29,036 bases of DNA, taken from positions 1-29,036 of the forward strand of contig LRSR01014664.1 of the NCBI GenBank assembly GCA_001579985.1. The letters are read 5' to 3'. The notes under the pieces are model-generated. The model was given only the letters and a program-made list of their open reading frames with translations, ran no database searches and was not told the origin of the DNA. The translations under genes were made by a program, and so were the position numbers. Positions 1 through 10,165 of the stretch are shown one piece after another; the first letter of the stretch is position 1; each line of letters starts with the position of its first letter. Source of the stretch: Hypsibius dujardini. Taxonomy: Eukaryota > Tardigrada > Eutardigrada > Parachela > Hypsibiidae.

Positions 1-240
1 CCTTTGGGGCCCCTAGGCTAATGTAAATGCCTCGTCTAAGTTAAACAAAAAGCATGGATTTTTGAGGTTTACATTAGACGAGTTTTACTTTACTTCCTCA
101 AAGGAGTAACGGAGGGCACTAGGGCGACTGCCCCCACTTAACTAATTCGGGCCGCCGCCGGGGGAGGAGGGGATTTCTTTTTTAAGAAAACGTGCCCTCA
201 TCCCCAAAAATTCCGTAGCACTCCTGCGCGGGTGTCCCCT

Positions 241-432
241 TAAATAATTAAGATTGGTGCCACATGTTTAGCAGTTGGAAGTTCTCAAAGTAGAAGAATT
301 ATACCTCAAGCAATATAGCTTATCTGAATGGAAAGGAAAACGACTTGATCCAGCTTGCAAATAGGATGTATGCGGTATTGACCTCTAAATAAACCACTCA
401 ATGTCCCATTTACCTAACCTTTAAGCTCGTCG
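241..432 (+). repeat. Left arm of a long inverted repeat
   Basis: This stretch matches the reverse complement of about 6746-7062 along its whole length, for example the segment with TTAAAGGTTAGGTAAATG when read on the minus strand. The arms bracket the two tandem KH/RING genes and the Cys-rich peptide gene. Identity looks high but imperfect. The right arm is interrupted by a 122-bp insertion that this arm lacks. I see no transposase in or between the arms. Confidence 0.8.
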
Positions 433-559
433 ATGGAAAACAGAAAATATTTAAAAAAATAATTAAAAATAATTAAAAAAAATATTTTTTAGTTTGTAGT
501 TGATGCTCTCATGGACAGGCATATTAACAAAAACAACTTTGAAGTAGGGTGATCAGTAA

Positions 560-1021
560 TGACTGAGAAATGACGATTCTAAGTTTGTCTCCAAAGCATT
601 CCCTTACCCGGTAAGTAAGCAAATAACGCTTCGTCAAGCCCAGTAAAACAGCTTACTCTGCTTGCCATGTTCCTCACACGTACAGTGAGCGGGGAGGGGG
701 AAATATTGCTGTGCTGACGAGGGTGCATTTCACAATGCAGCAGACGTGCCTGTTACATTTCCTGTTCGGTTGGCTCGTGTTCGTTTCGGCTATGTTGTTA
801 CTACAATCTAACGGTAAAGCGCTATCGCTAATCTCTCACGCTTGTTGATTATACCGAATGGACATTTTCGCGGAGGAGACACAGTTTTATCTGCCACGCA
901 CCATAGCGATATTTCTTTATCCACTCTTGTGCTTTGCAAGACCACATGAAACTCTATAATTTGCCTCCTGTTTTTCGAGGAATGATATTGAACCTTGCCG
1001 AAAAAAGTATATGCGTCTAAA
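560..1021 (+). promoter_or_regulatory. Upstream region of gene A, duplicated upstream of gene B
   Basis: The roughly 460 bases before the gene A start are repeated with moderate divergence at about 4880-5324, upstream of gene B. Shared blocks include CAGCTTACTCTGCTTGCCA and the sequence immediately before both ATG codons. The region therefore belongs to the tandem duplication unit and probably contains the promoter and 5' UTR of both copies. I could not pick a convincing TATA box or initiator. Confidence 0.5.
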
Positions 1022-3465
1022 ATGAATCGAAGAGATCGGGAAAAACCGCCGCCGGATACGGATGGCTGGTTGAGTAAGGGTGCAATTGCCGCCGTGGCCG
1101 CAGCCGCAGGGGCAGCTCTCGCACTATGGGCCACATCTCCGTCGGAGGAGGAGAAGACGCAGCAGCGAACTCGTCAGACTCAACCCACGAGAGGCCTACA
1201 AACTGCCCCAGGAACCCGTACGACATATCAGACTGCACCAAATCACGTTCAACGTCCCGTGTATCAAGCTCCAACCGCGACGACGTTTGATGTTGTGGTT
1301 GTGGTTGTGGTCCCAACGAATTTAATCCTCCAGATTGGGGAGGAAAAACACAAACAAAATCTTCAGAGGGCGAGAAATCTGCCAGGAATCACCGAAATCA
1401 CTGGTAGGAAACTAAACTCAACTTGTTTATGACAAGTGCTTAGTATTCGCTAAATGAAACTATAATCAATTAAAAGAATCTAAAACTTTGCGGGCGAATT
1501 GTTTGCTCTTAATTTTTTTAGTTTCTCAAATACTTGTAGCGACGTGATTCCAAGGCGCAGCTGTAGCCACGCCCCCGAGTTGTTTGCCCATCACTCCGTC
1601 TGAATTGGCCTAAATATTTTATTCCAAATATTTACCGTTAAAAATCCTAATCCTGATAATGAACAATCTTTTCTAGAAATTAGTTGCTTCAACGAAGCGA
1701 AGAAAGTGATAAAGAAGATTTGTGAAGATCAATAAGTATGTGGGCCGTCGGTAAGTTACTTGATTGAAGATTAGGGGGCATTTAAGTGAGTAGGTAGTTT
1801 GTACGCACACTTGAGGTCATATATACGGAAAACGCAGTTTGCGTTGCGCCTTAGAATCGCGTCGCTACAGTAAACTAAATTAAAAAATGTCAGTTAACTC
1901 TCTGAGAACGGGGCGTGTTCCTTTGGATCTTTTGGATCGACGGGAGAAATAGGCGCCCGAAGCGAATTTTTAACCGATTTCGCTAAAATCAAAGCGTTTG
2001 ATCGTAAAATTTGTCGCTCTACCTGAATCCCCAAAACAATTTCACAAATTTGATAACGAAGATCAGAATCCGAGATGATCCAAAATGGATTAGGCAAAAG
2101 GTGATTCAAATTGGATCAGGCAAAATATGTTTCTTCTTCGAAATTTTTTAACATGAAGTACGATTTGTTTCTTAACTGTTTGAGACGGCAGATCTCAAGC
2201 CTTCTCGGATGCTCATGATATGGATGGGTAGATGAAGGAATCTGATATTCAGATCCCGCACAAAATAAATTCAGATCATTGGGGAGCTCTGAGCAGGCTG
2301 CCTAATGTGCACCGCCAATGGAGGGTTCTTTGTTGTGGTTTTGTTGCTGTCGAGTATGACACACTGTGTGTACAAAGACAACTTGACATTTACAGGGAAA
2401 CTGCCATATGAATCCTGTTATAACCATAAGAGCGCATTAAGCAGCCTACACGCAAGTGATCCAAAATAGATCAACCCCGTCCTCAAGAGGGCGGGGGGGG
2501 GGGAATCAAAACACCAAGTTCTCAGAGAGTTAAAGAAGATTTATCTGAAAAAGCTACAATTTCCTGCTAAGTGACAATCCTAAATTGATTGGCTAAAAAT
2601 ATTATTTAGGTGACTAAATCTAGTTTTTGCCTTCCCAGTTTCATTTTTTAAAGTTCTGGCCATCATTTTTTGGCAGACCACAGCCAGGATTACAGGCAGA
2701 AGACGTACCTTGTGACAGGCCTCAGCGAAGCCGCAGTTGCAGACGCTGTTCGGACGATCGAGTTGCGGGTCGTTAGGGTGACCGTTCGTTTCCCGGGGAA
2801 TTTATTTCAAGGCTCACCGGAATTTCGGCAGTCAACGTTGAGGCAACACGTACAAAGTTCCCCCGTTGTGTTGACATTTTCGGGGGACACACAGTCGACA
2901 GACGTTCTGATTGGCGTGGAAGGGGTGACCTCAAATGTTGAACAGGCAACAGCGACCTTGCTCAGGATAAAAAGCGACTTTGACTATGCTGAAGATATAA
3001 TAAGACATGAAATGGCACAACGGGCGCACCAAGAATCCAATGCTTCAGAAGGATTTGCGGTGGTTGGTGCGAAAGCGTCAGCGCCCTCACAGGGTAAGAA
3101 AAGAACCAGCTTGCCAGATATATTTAGCACTTGATTTGAAAAAAATAATCCATGAATACGCAAAATGCCTAAAGCAAATACAAGTGGATTTTCCGTTTTA
3201 ATAAAGCTGAATATTATTTCTTAATATTCGTATTTTAAGAGAAAAAGTAATTACACTGCGTGTATAACTGCGTCAATCCCTCCTGTTTTGTTTAGCAATG
3301 TCCGACGAATGCATCATCTGTGTCGACATTCCCGCCAATACCGCCTTCATTCCATGCGGGCATAAAACCTTCTGTGAACCGTGTGCTCAGCAGATATTCC
3401 AGGGGAAGGGAGAATGTCCGACCTGTCGAGGACGCATCACTTCTGTTTTGAGACTTTACGGTTAA
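1022..3465 (+). CDS. Gene A: membrane-anchored KH-like/RING protein, 322 aa
   Basis: Three exons join in frame with GT-AG introns: 1022-1403, 2677-3093 and 3296-3465, both introns in phase 1. The start is the ATG at 1022, which is conserved in gene B. Residues about 20-37 form an Ala-rich hydrophobic helix, suggesting a membrane anchor, followed by a polar Q/T-rich linker. Residues from about 100 to 240 form two divergent KH-like units. The first has the pattern V-P-x4-L-x2-IG and R-N-L-P-G-I, then YLVTG and an A-x2-A-x2-IEL helix. The GxxG loop is not intact, so RNA binding is uncertain. The C-terminus is a C3HC4 RING with Cys272, 275, 287, His289, Cys293, 296, 307 and 310. After it comes a short hydrophobic tail ending LRLYG, as in IAP-type RINGs. 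A likely role is ubiquitin E3 ligase at a membrane. The order KH pair then RING recalls MEX-3, but sequence divergence makes orthology doubtful. Confidence 0.8.
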
Positions 3466-3712
3466 TATCTGCGTTCTCGAAGCATTTTTCGCGAAATCTG
3501 ATAAAAAATATTCATGCAAATTGTACATCTCCCTTGCGAATAATACTATGTAAGGAAACTCATATCCAGTCAGTCTTTCAAAACAATACGGCGATCGATC
3601 TTGAAATTGCGCCACTCAAGATATTCGAACGAAAACCGGAATAATGCTTGTACTAAGTCACTAAACGAATGAGAAACAGATTTTGTTATCATCCTGAAAA
3701 AACCACAGATCA

Positions 3713-4391
3713 TCAACCCTGGGTACAAGTTTTGCCGGCCGCGATGAGGCTGCGAGCGGTTGCTTCGCGGACTGAGCTGCGCTTGTTTTTGAAGCAGTTG
3801 GCGTTGTGGTCGGAAATGCCGGAGCAGCGGATGTGAGTCTTGTAGGTCCACTGCCACTTGCAGATTTGTGTTTGATACTTAATCTGACAGGTCGTTCCGC
3901 AGATGGTGGTGTCTCTCCACCTGGTGCCGATCACCTGGAAGATGAATCCGGTGATTTGTTCGGTAGCCGCTGCGATGACCGCCTCAACAATGCCAGTAGC
4001 TCGAACCTCCTCCACTTGCGAATCGGTAAGATCTATCTCTCAAGCTGGTTCTTGGACGACGGTCAGCTCGTCCTCCTCCCGCGGTAACTGCTGCGTGAAC
4101 CCATGGCCGACAAGGTCGTTAACACACAAGGTAGGTGTTAAAACGACAATGCTGAAGATCTGCACCTCTCCACCTGGTGCCGATCACCTGGAAGATGAAT
4201 CCGGTAATTTGTTCGATGACCGCCTCAACAATGCCAGTAGCTCGAACCTCCTCCACTTGCGAATCGGTAAGATCTATCTCTCAAGCTGGTTCTTGGACGA
4301 CGGTCAGCTCGTCCTCCTCCCGCGGTAACTGCTGCGTGAACCCCACGGCCGACAAGGTCAGTGTTAAAACGACAATGCTGAGGTTCTGCAT
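3713..4391 (-). pseudogene. Cys-rich secreted peptide gene with partial internal duplication and in-frame stops
   Basis: Read on the minus strand from the ATG at 4391, a signal-peptide-like start (MQNLSIVVLTLTLSAVGFTQ) is followed by an acidic segment, an in-frame TGA (4283-4281) and then EIDLTDSQVEEVRATGIVEAVI in the same frame. About 225-250 bp are tandemly repeated. The second unit (about 4155 down to 3913) has GTG instead of ATG and a small insertion, but the same TGA at 4042-4040. It then continues into the only complete 3' end, a six-cysteine domain starting ICGTTCQIKYQTQICKW and ending GKTCTQG before the stop at 3715-3713. The family is not recognised. Size, secretion signal, basic character and six Cys would suit an antimicrobial-type peptide, with only a faint resemblance to anti-lipopolysaccharide factors. 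The shared stop and lost start suggest a pseudogene; recoding or an unusual intron is less likely. Confidence 0.55.
3913..4391. repeat. Tandem partial duplication inside the peptide gene
   Basis: The segments about 3913-4155 and 4165-4391 are direct repeats with a period near 250 bp. They differ by a 12-bp indel (GTAGCCGCTGCG present only in the left copy), a short insertion near 4110-4140, and a few substitutions. The repeat covers the 5' half of the minus-strand peptide gene but not its Cys-rich end. Confidence 0.85.
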
Positions 4392-4880
4392 TGTGGTGGA
4401 CAAGTCGAATTATCAAACTACTAAACAAAAACCTTTAATTTCGAAGAGGCATGAAGTGACGTGAAAATTGGACAAATATTTTCGAAACATTGTGCCTCTT
4501 TGCAGTCCTCTTTGCCCACGCGCGCAGAGTGTAGACATTAAAGAAAAAATGTAAGCTCCAGTTTCTTTCTACATCTTTGGGCTATAAAAAGTGTGCTCAT
4601 ATGTAGGTCCTAAAAGTCGTCGCGGCCTTGCTGTGTATTATTTTGTGGACTCCGGTGGAAATTGTCCGTGGCCCAGCGCAGTACGAAATATTATTATTTA
4701 TTCGCGTGAAATTCAAACAAACCGCTCTTGCGCAGTATGTTTCACTTATTAAAAAAATGTGAAACAGCAATTGTTAAGGCCTGATATTCGACTACCTTGA
4801 GCCACAAACTCAATTCGATCACACTGTTGATTTTTATGAAGGCTTTTACCTTGATGACTGTTCAAATTAGCATAAGTCGT
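4392..4880. other. Intergenic spacer, no gene seen
   Basis: Between the start of the peptide gene and the duplicated upstream region of gene B I see no coding signal. A TATA-like GCTATAAAAAGTG lies at about 4580 in plus orientation, but it is more than 700 bases from the gene B start, so I do not assign it. Confidence 0.4.
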
Positions 4881-5324
4881 GATATTCTAAGTTTATCTCA
4901 AAAATACTCCCTTAACCGGTATGGAAGCAGATAACGCTTCATTAAGGCTCATAATTCAGCTTACTCTGCTTGCCACGTTCCTCGCACGTACTGTGAGCGG
5001 GAGAAAAATATTTCTTTGCTGACGAGAATGAATTTCACAAAGAAAGCAGACGTGTCTGTTACATTTCCTGTTCCTTTAGTTCATGTGTTTGTTTCGGCTA
5101 GGTTGTCAATGCAATCTAAAGGCAAAGAGCTATCACTAATCTCTCACGGTTGTTGATTATTACCGAATGGACAATTTGGAGGATAGTTTTATCTGCCACT
5201 CACCATAGCGATATTTCCTTATCCACTCTTGTGCTTTACAAGGCCACATCGAACTCTCTAATCCGTCTCCGGTTTTTGAAGAAATAATATTGGAATCTTG
5301 TCTTAAAAATTATATGCGTCAAAA

Positions 5325-6143
5325 ATGAATCGAGAAGATCGGGATAAATCGCCGCCAGAAACGGATGGCTGGTTGAGTAAGGGTGCAATTGCCGCCGTGG
5401 CCGCAGCCGCAGGGGCAGCTTTCGCGCTATGGGCCACATCTCCGTCGGAGGAAGAGAAGAAGACGCAGCCATCTCGTCAGACTCAACCCACGAGGGGCCA
5501 ACAAACTGCCCCAGGAACGCATACGACAAATCAGACTGCAACAAATCACGTTCAACGTGAGTTGACTGATCTTTCTGTTCTCTTTTAAAAGTTCTCTAGA
5601 GGAACCACATCTTCGTACAACATTTACTAATCGCTATTTATGGCTCTAATTGCTGTTTCCAAAGAAACAACACTTTGAGATTAAACTGGTTGATTTTATT
5701 TAAAAATGTTTGCCTGTATTTCTATTGACACCAAAAGTTCTAAATTCGAAACACTGCCCATTTTGTTAGAGAATTAATCTGGCTTTTGTTTTGTCAAGCA
5801 AAATCCTGTGTCAAGAAAACATGAATATACAAAGTGCATAAAGTGAATGTGAGTCAAACTTCTGATTTATTAAAACATATTATTATTTCTCGGTATTCGT
5901 ATTTTAAGGGAAAAAAAGTAATTAAACTAGGTGTGTAACTGCGCCAATTCCTCTCCCTGTTTTTTTTCTTCAGAAATAGCCGAAGAATGCATCATCTGTG
6001 TCGACAATCCCGTTAATGTCGCCTTCAGTCCCTGCGGGCACAAAACCTTCTGCGAACCGTGCGCTCAGCAGATATTCCAAGGGAACGGAGTATGTCCGAC
6101 CTGTCGGGGACGCATCACATCTGTTTTGAGACTCTACGGTTAA
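5325..6143 (+). CDS. Gene B: short membrane-anchored RING protein, 133 aa, KH region deleted
   Basis: Two exons, 5325-5556 (donor CAAC|GTGAGT) and 5974-6143 (acceptor TTCTTCAG), join in phase 1 to give an uninterrupted 133-residue protein. It is a tandem paralogue of gene A. The first 77 residues are nearly the same, including the Ala-rich hydrophobic helix at about 19-36 and the Q/T-rich linker. The RING has Cys83, 86, 98, His100, Cys104, 107, 118 and 121, and the tail also ends LRLYG. The KH-like exon of gene A is absent, although the end of the preceding intron is still recognisably shared (about 5760-5970 versus 3105-3295). The product keeps the anchor and RING but lacks the presumed substrate or RNA-binding part. 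It could act as an independent ligase or as a dimerising regulator of gene A, which is inference. Confidence 0.8.
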
Positions 6144-6394
6144 TATCTGCATTGTCGAAGCATGTTTTGCGAGAAGTGAACTAAATGTCCATGCAAATTG
6201 TACATCTCCCTTGCGAAAAATATTTTGCAAACAAATTCGCATCCAGTCGATCTTTCAAAACAATACGGCAAGCGACCTTGAAATTGCGCCTCTCAAAGTA
6301 TCCGGACAAAACTTGAAATAGCACGCGTATCCGACACACAACGATTGATAAATAGATTTTGTTATCATGCTCAAGAAAGCCATACATCATGATC

Positions 6395-6478
6395 TTAGGT
6401 ACATGTTTTGTCGGCCGCGATAAGGCTGCGAACGGTGCGAGCGGTTGCCTCGCGAACTGAGTTGCGTTTGTTCTTGAA
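6395..6478 (-). pseudogene. 3' remnant of a second Cys-rich peptide gene
   Basis: On the minus strand 27 codons plus TAA match the end of the peptide gene at 3713-4391, including the shared SVREATAR, SLIAA and KTCT segments, with a 3-codon insertion. The surrounding 3' flank also matches (3465-3800 versus 6143-6480). Nothing upstream of this exon end is preserved, so it is a truncated copy carried by the gene A/gene B duplication. Confidence 0.7.
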
Positions 6479-6745
6479 TATTTTTTGCCCCTCTACGATT
6501 CTGTTTTATACACGTTTCCGGTGTAGCTCGACCGTTTTTGGGTACGTGACATTTTAGACTGATTTATAGAAGGTTCCCATACAAATCACCTGCAAAAGCG
6601 TGTCGATACCTGATTTCGCTCTTTCGGTGTGCTAGAAAATTAATTTTGAAAGTCAACGCAAGAATACAGGAAAGAAGACCGCTTTGCGAAAATTGAGGTT
6701 GCAGGAACATTCGTATGGAATAAGCCCGATATGAAGTACTATTAT
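6479..6745. other. Spacer between the peptide remnant and the right inverted-repeat arm
   Basis: No convincing coding sequence, RNA gene or repeat was seen here. Confidence 0.4.
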
Positions 6746-7062
6746 CGACGTGCTTAAAGGTTAAGTAAATGAGACAATGAGTGGTCTATTTACAGGTCAA
6801 TACCTCATTCATCGCATATGCAAGTTAGATTAAGTGGTTTTCCTTTCCATTTAGATACTGTACGGACGCGTTAGCTTCGCGCACCTGTAGTGCCGCCCTC
6901 AGGCGATTTCCTTCCATTCCGTGTGTTATGCCCGGGCAGTATAAACTGAAAGTGCTGTGTTTTTAGCGCGTCAGTACAGTAAGCTATTGCTTAAGATATA
7001 ATTCCTCTACTTCGAAGACCTCCAACTGTTGCACATGTTGCATCAATCTTAATTAAATAAAT
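6746..7062 (-). repeat. Right arm of the long inverted repeat
   Basis: This is the reverse-complement partner of 241-432. It begins CGACGTGCTTAAAGG and ends near CATCAATCTTAATTAAATA. It contains an extra 122-bp insertion (6858-6979) that accounts for its greater length. Confidence 0.8.
6858..6979. mobile_element. 122-bp MITE with TA target-site duplication
   Basis: The ends are CTGTACGGACGCG and the inverted CGCGTCAGTACAG (12 of 13 positions pair). TA flanks both sides (6856-6857 and 6980-6981). The paralogous left arm near 322-330 has a single TA and no insert, which makes it an empty site. Inverted ends plus a TA duplication point to a Tc1/mariner-type non-autonomous element. It is too small to encode protein. 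Confidence 0.75.
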
Positions 7063-7084
7063 GGGGCACCTCCGCAAAAGCGTT

Positions 7085-7195
7085 TTAGAATTTTCGTGAA
7101 GGGGATGGGGGGGGCAATTTTTCTTATAAAATCCCCCCCCCCTGGCCCTATCGTGAGGGGTTCTGGTTCCGACTTGTGAGGACTATAAACGAGTC
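7085..7195. mobile_element. Fragment of the GC-rich-end MITE family
   Basis: The segment CCCTATCGTGAGGGG followed by TTCTGGTTCCGACTTGTGAGGAC matches the right ends of the elements at 13236-13535 and 21226-21575. It is preceded by runs of C and G. No matching left end was found, so this looks like a truncated copy downstream of the GH114 gene. Confidence 0.5.
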
Positions 7196-7279
7196 TCTGT
7201 AAACATGACCAGTCGATATTTTATGACATAGCAAGAACTAGTTATGTTACTGCATTACAGAGAAGGAACACAGATTTGT

Positions 7280-8176
7280 CTAACACGAACGAATTATTCC
7301 AGTCAAATCACGGTCGTTCACCGCGCAGCTCCACCCCTCGGCGAAGCATTTCTGGTAGTAGCTGCAGACGTTAGCCGACTTTTTCGGGTAGTCCACTGAC
7401 AGAATAGTCTTCCCGTCCTTCTTCGCCATCCGCATGTACTTCAACACTTCATTGGTGTTATACTGGTCCTGCTTGGAGTCCCCATCCGTCCAGGTATCCT
7501 CAATCCCGAAACCATCCACTAAGGGTCGGTAGTTGGCGTACTGGTACAACTCAACCCCGTTTTGCGGAAAAACAAGCGTGCCAGGCTGCACCGCCTGCGC
7601 CGCTTGACGCAGCTGTCCGATATACTGGATCATCTCCTGGGCAGCTGTTTGTCTACCCTGTTCCTCGTAAAAATAGTACGTGTCTACTCCGTCTAAGTAG
7701 ATTCCTGAGTAACCTTTCGCTAGAATGTGGTTCCGCATGAAGTTGATGATGATTCCTTGCAGCTGGAAGAATTCAAAGGTCATTTTGTTAATCACTTTTT
7801 AAATACATTGTACTCATTAGAAGACTTATGCCTCGGGCATCCAGTATTTGACGTGGAAGTTTCCAGGCCAATCAGGGAGGATTTCCTTGTCCAACCAGAC
7901 CGGATTGCCTTCGCGCCAGTTTTTCTGCCAGAAGTCTCGGTAGTTTTCAACAGCGCCCACTGAGATGTACGCTAAGATGATCTTGCCTTGGTTCTTCAGC
8001 TGGGTTACTTGGTCTTTGGTCAGTCCGGTGTCGTCCGGGTCGACGATATGGTACTTGAAGCTGTCGGCCTTGAGCGAGGCAAAAGTCGCACGTTGCAGTT
8101 GATACAAATGAGAGGCGGTGAGGGCGTGCATGAACGGGAGGCTGCTCAGTGCAACCAGAATGCAAACGAAAAACAT
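7280..8176 (-). CDS. Secreted GH114-like glycoside hydrolase (endo-alpha-1,4-polygalactosaminidase family), 275 aa
   Basis: Two exons on the minus strand: 8176-7832 (115 codons) and 7762-7280 (160 codons plus stop). Residues 1-18 are a signal peptide. The core shows family-type motifs: LAYISVGAVENYR (68-80), a YLD-x-VD strand (136-141) with acidic residues expected at the active site of a TIM barrel, and FPQNG further on. The joint reads KYWMPE|LQGIII, which fits the usual family pattern W-x-P-x-x-Q-x-I with no gap. It requires a 69-base intron starting GC (GAG|GCATAAG) and ending TTCCAG. A GT donor in the right place was not found. Members are mainly bacterial and fungal and cleave galactosaminoglycan polysaccharides, so this may be an acquired gene used in digestion or against biofilms. 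Several C-terminal Cys (as in SANVCSYYQKC) fit an extracellular protein. The alternative is that the donor is mutated and the gene broken. Confidence 0.8.
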
Positions 8177-8949
8177 TTTTTAATCTTAAAAAATAATTCT
8201 AAACAAATGATCCGAACTCAGCGTTACAATTTTAAATAATTATGACCGAAATTTGTAGCCTCTTATATTGATAGCTCAATCGAAAACTTCAACGGAAAGA
8301 GGCTTTGAACGTCAGACAATTTTTCAAGGATATCGAGCTAAAGTTAAAGTGATGACATGCGCTTAAAGTTTTGCTTCATCTCGGGTTCATTTCCCTTTTG
8401 TCCGTGACAGAAGTGCTGTTTGTTGTTTTTCGCTCAGGCAATGGCGTCTTTAACCACCTCAGAAGTCGCTGAAGTTGCTGTTATCTTGAAGACCGTTGTT
8501 CTAAGCGATCCCTGGTTCGACAAAAATGTCAAATCTGCAAATTGAGATAGAGCGCGGCGCACGAGACGAGCAACACGAGCTGACTGCAATAGAAACGTCA
8601 AGTTGCGCGTATCTTTATGCTGATTAATTACAACCCACACAAAGCCGAGGTATAAATGCGTTACGATAGCAGGTTCTTATTTGGTACTTACGAATTAACT
8701 TTGTTTTGTCGTGGTGCTTATTTTTAATTATTCCGATAAGAGAATCGGCAGCAAGTGCACGCCTTTCACCATCGTTGAGCGACTATTTCAAGCAGTATTT
8801 CGGCAGAGCTGTGTACTGAAGCATTAAACAGGTTTTCGCGAGGCAAACAGCTCTTTTCGTTAACTTCAACATATTTCTGAGATTCGCTCACTGGAAAATA
8901 TCTGTTACTGGGTCTCGATTTGTTTACTGAATTTTTCTCGGAAAGAAAG
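8177..8949. promoter_or_regulatory. Divergent intergenic region between the GH114 gene and gene C
   Basis: About 770 bases separate the minus-strand GH114 start from the plus-strand gene C start. A TATA-like GGTATAAATG lies at about 8650, 300 bases before the gene C ATG, and could serve a 5' UTR there. No coding potential is convincing in this interval. Confidence 0.35.
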
Positions 8950-10025
8950 ATGGGCAACACGTCAGCAGCTCCGAAGAGGGCGGATCGGGGAAAATTTCAG
9001 AATTTCACGCACCCAGCTACAACCATAACACAATGTACTCACAATGCGGATGGGACCCTTGCTCAGACAAACGCAACGGTAAGGCGTGTCGTTCGGGATA
9101 GTAAATCATTATTCGTGTCTGTGTCTGTCATCGTGTCTGTGTCTGTGTCTGTGCATGTACCTGTGTCATTTCACGTGTCTGTGTCTGTCATCGTGACTGC
9201 GTCTGTCATCGTGACTGCGTCTGTGTCTGTGCATGTACCTGTGTCATTTCACGTGTCTGTGTCTGTCATCGTGTCTGTGTCTGTCATCGTGTCTGTGTCT
9301 GTATATGTGCATGTACCTGTGTCATTTCACGTGTCGGTGTCTGTGTCAGACACAGACACAGACACAGACACGTAGCAAGTTAGGCGGGACAGTGTCTGCC
9401 TGTTCAATGCCTGATGAGATCGCGCATTGCTTCTTCCTGATTGATTGGCTTCTTTTGCTGTATATTGAAGCAGGCAGTTGTTTACCTTGTAATCAAAGTG
9501 CGTTTTCTCCTCTAGCCGCTGTCAGGGATAGGCCCAGCTTCTCCGCAAACGGTACACCCTCCACCGTTACCGCATGTCAGAAATCCTGAGATATTGGCTC
9601 ATTTTACCGGTCTATTTGGTGGTTCGCTAACGGTAAGATCAGCATCAAGATCCTTGCAATTCTGCCACGTCATGAGATAAAGCTACATTGGATTGGTCAG
9701 CCGGAGCTTGAGAGTATTGCCTTATGAACCACAGAACATCCTCAATGGTCCGAAGCTCAAAGGCGTCGTACTGCAACTGCTGGTAAGGATGTTGCTGATG
9801 ATTTAGGGTGACATAAGGCCTAACCGTTCTTGTTTCATCTGAATCGCCGCAGAATTATGTACCATCAACCACTGAATCATATCTGCATCTCAGTGACGGT
9901 CTCAATTCTTTTAGCCGTGAGTATACAAAATTGGGCCGATGAATAAGAAGACAAAATAGAGATAAGCAATGAAACAGACACACACACACACTATTGGGAG
10001 ACAGAAAGACACGCAGACAGACACC

Positions 10026-10059
<34 letters not shown>

Positions 10060-10068
10060 CAGACAGAC

Positions 10069-10165
<97 letters not shown>

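Noticed and set aside
1678-1735. Possible extra exon of gene A (acceptor TTTTCTAG, then ISCFNEAKKVIKKICEDQ)
   Set aside because: It ends at TAA with no donor, and gene A exons 1 and 2 already join across a conserved KH-like motif. It may be a dead exon.
4040-4283. Selenocysteine or readthrough at the TGA codons of the peptide gene
   Set aside because: No conserved Cys at the equivalent position, and no SECIS-like element could be recognised by eye. A stop copied by duplication is simpler.
8434-8640. Minus-strand 68-codon frame upstream of the GH114 gene
   Set aside because: No domain, signal or splice context; it probably arises by chance in the divergent promoter region.
9855-10124. Minus-strand frame rich in Cys-Leu-Ser-Val
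   Set aside because: It is a translation of the GACA microsatellite; there is no evidence of a protein.
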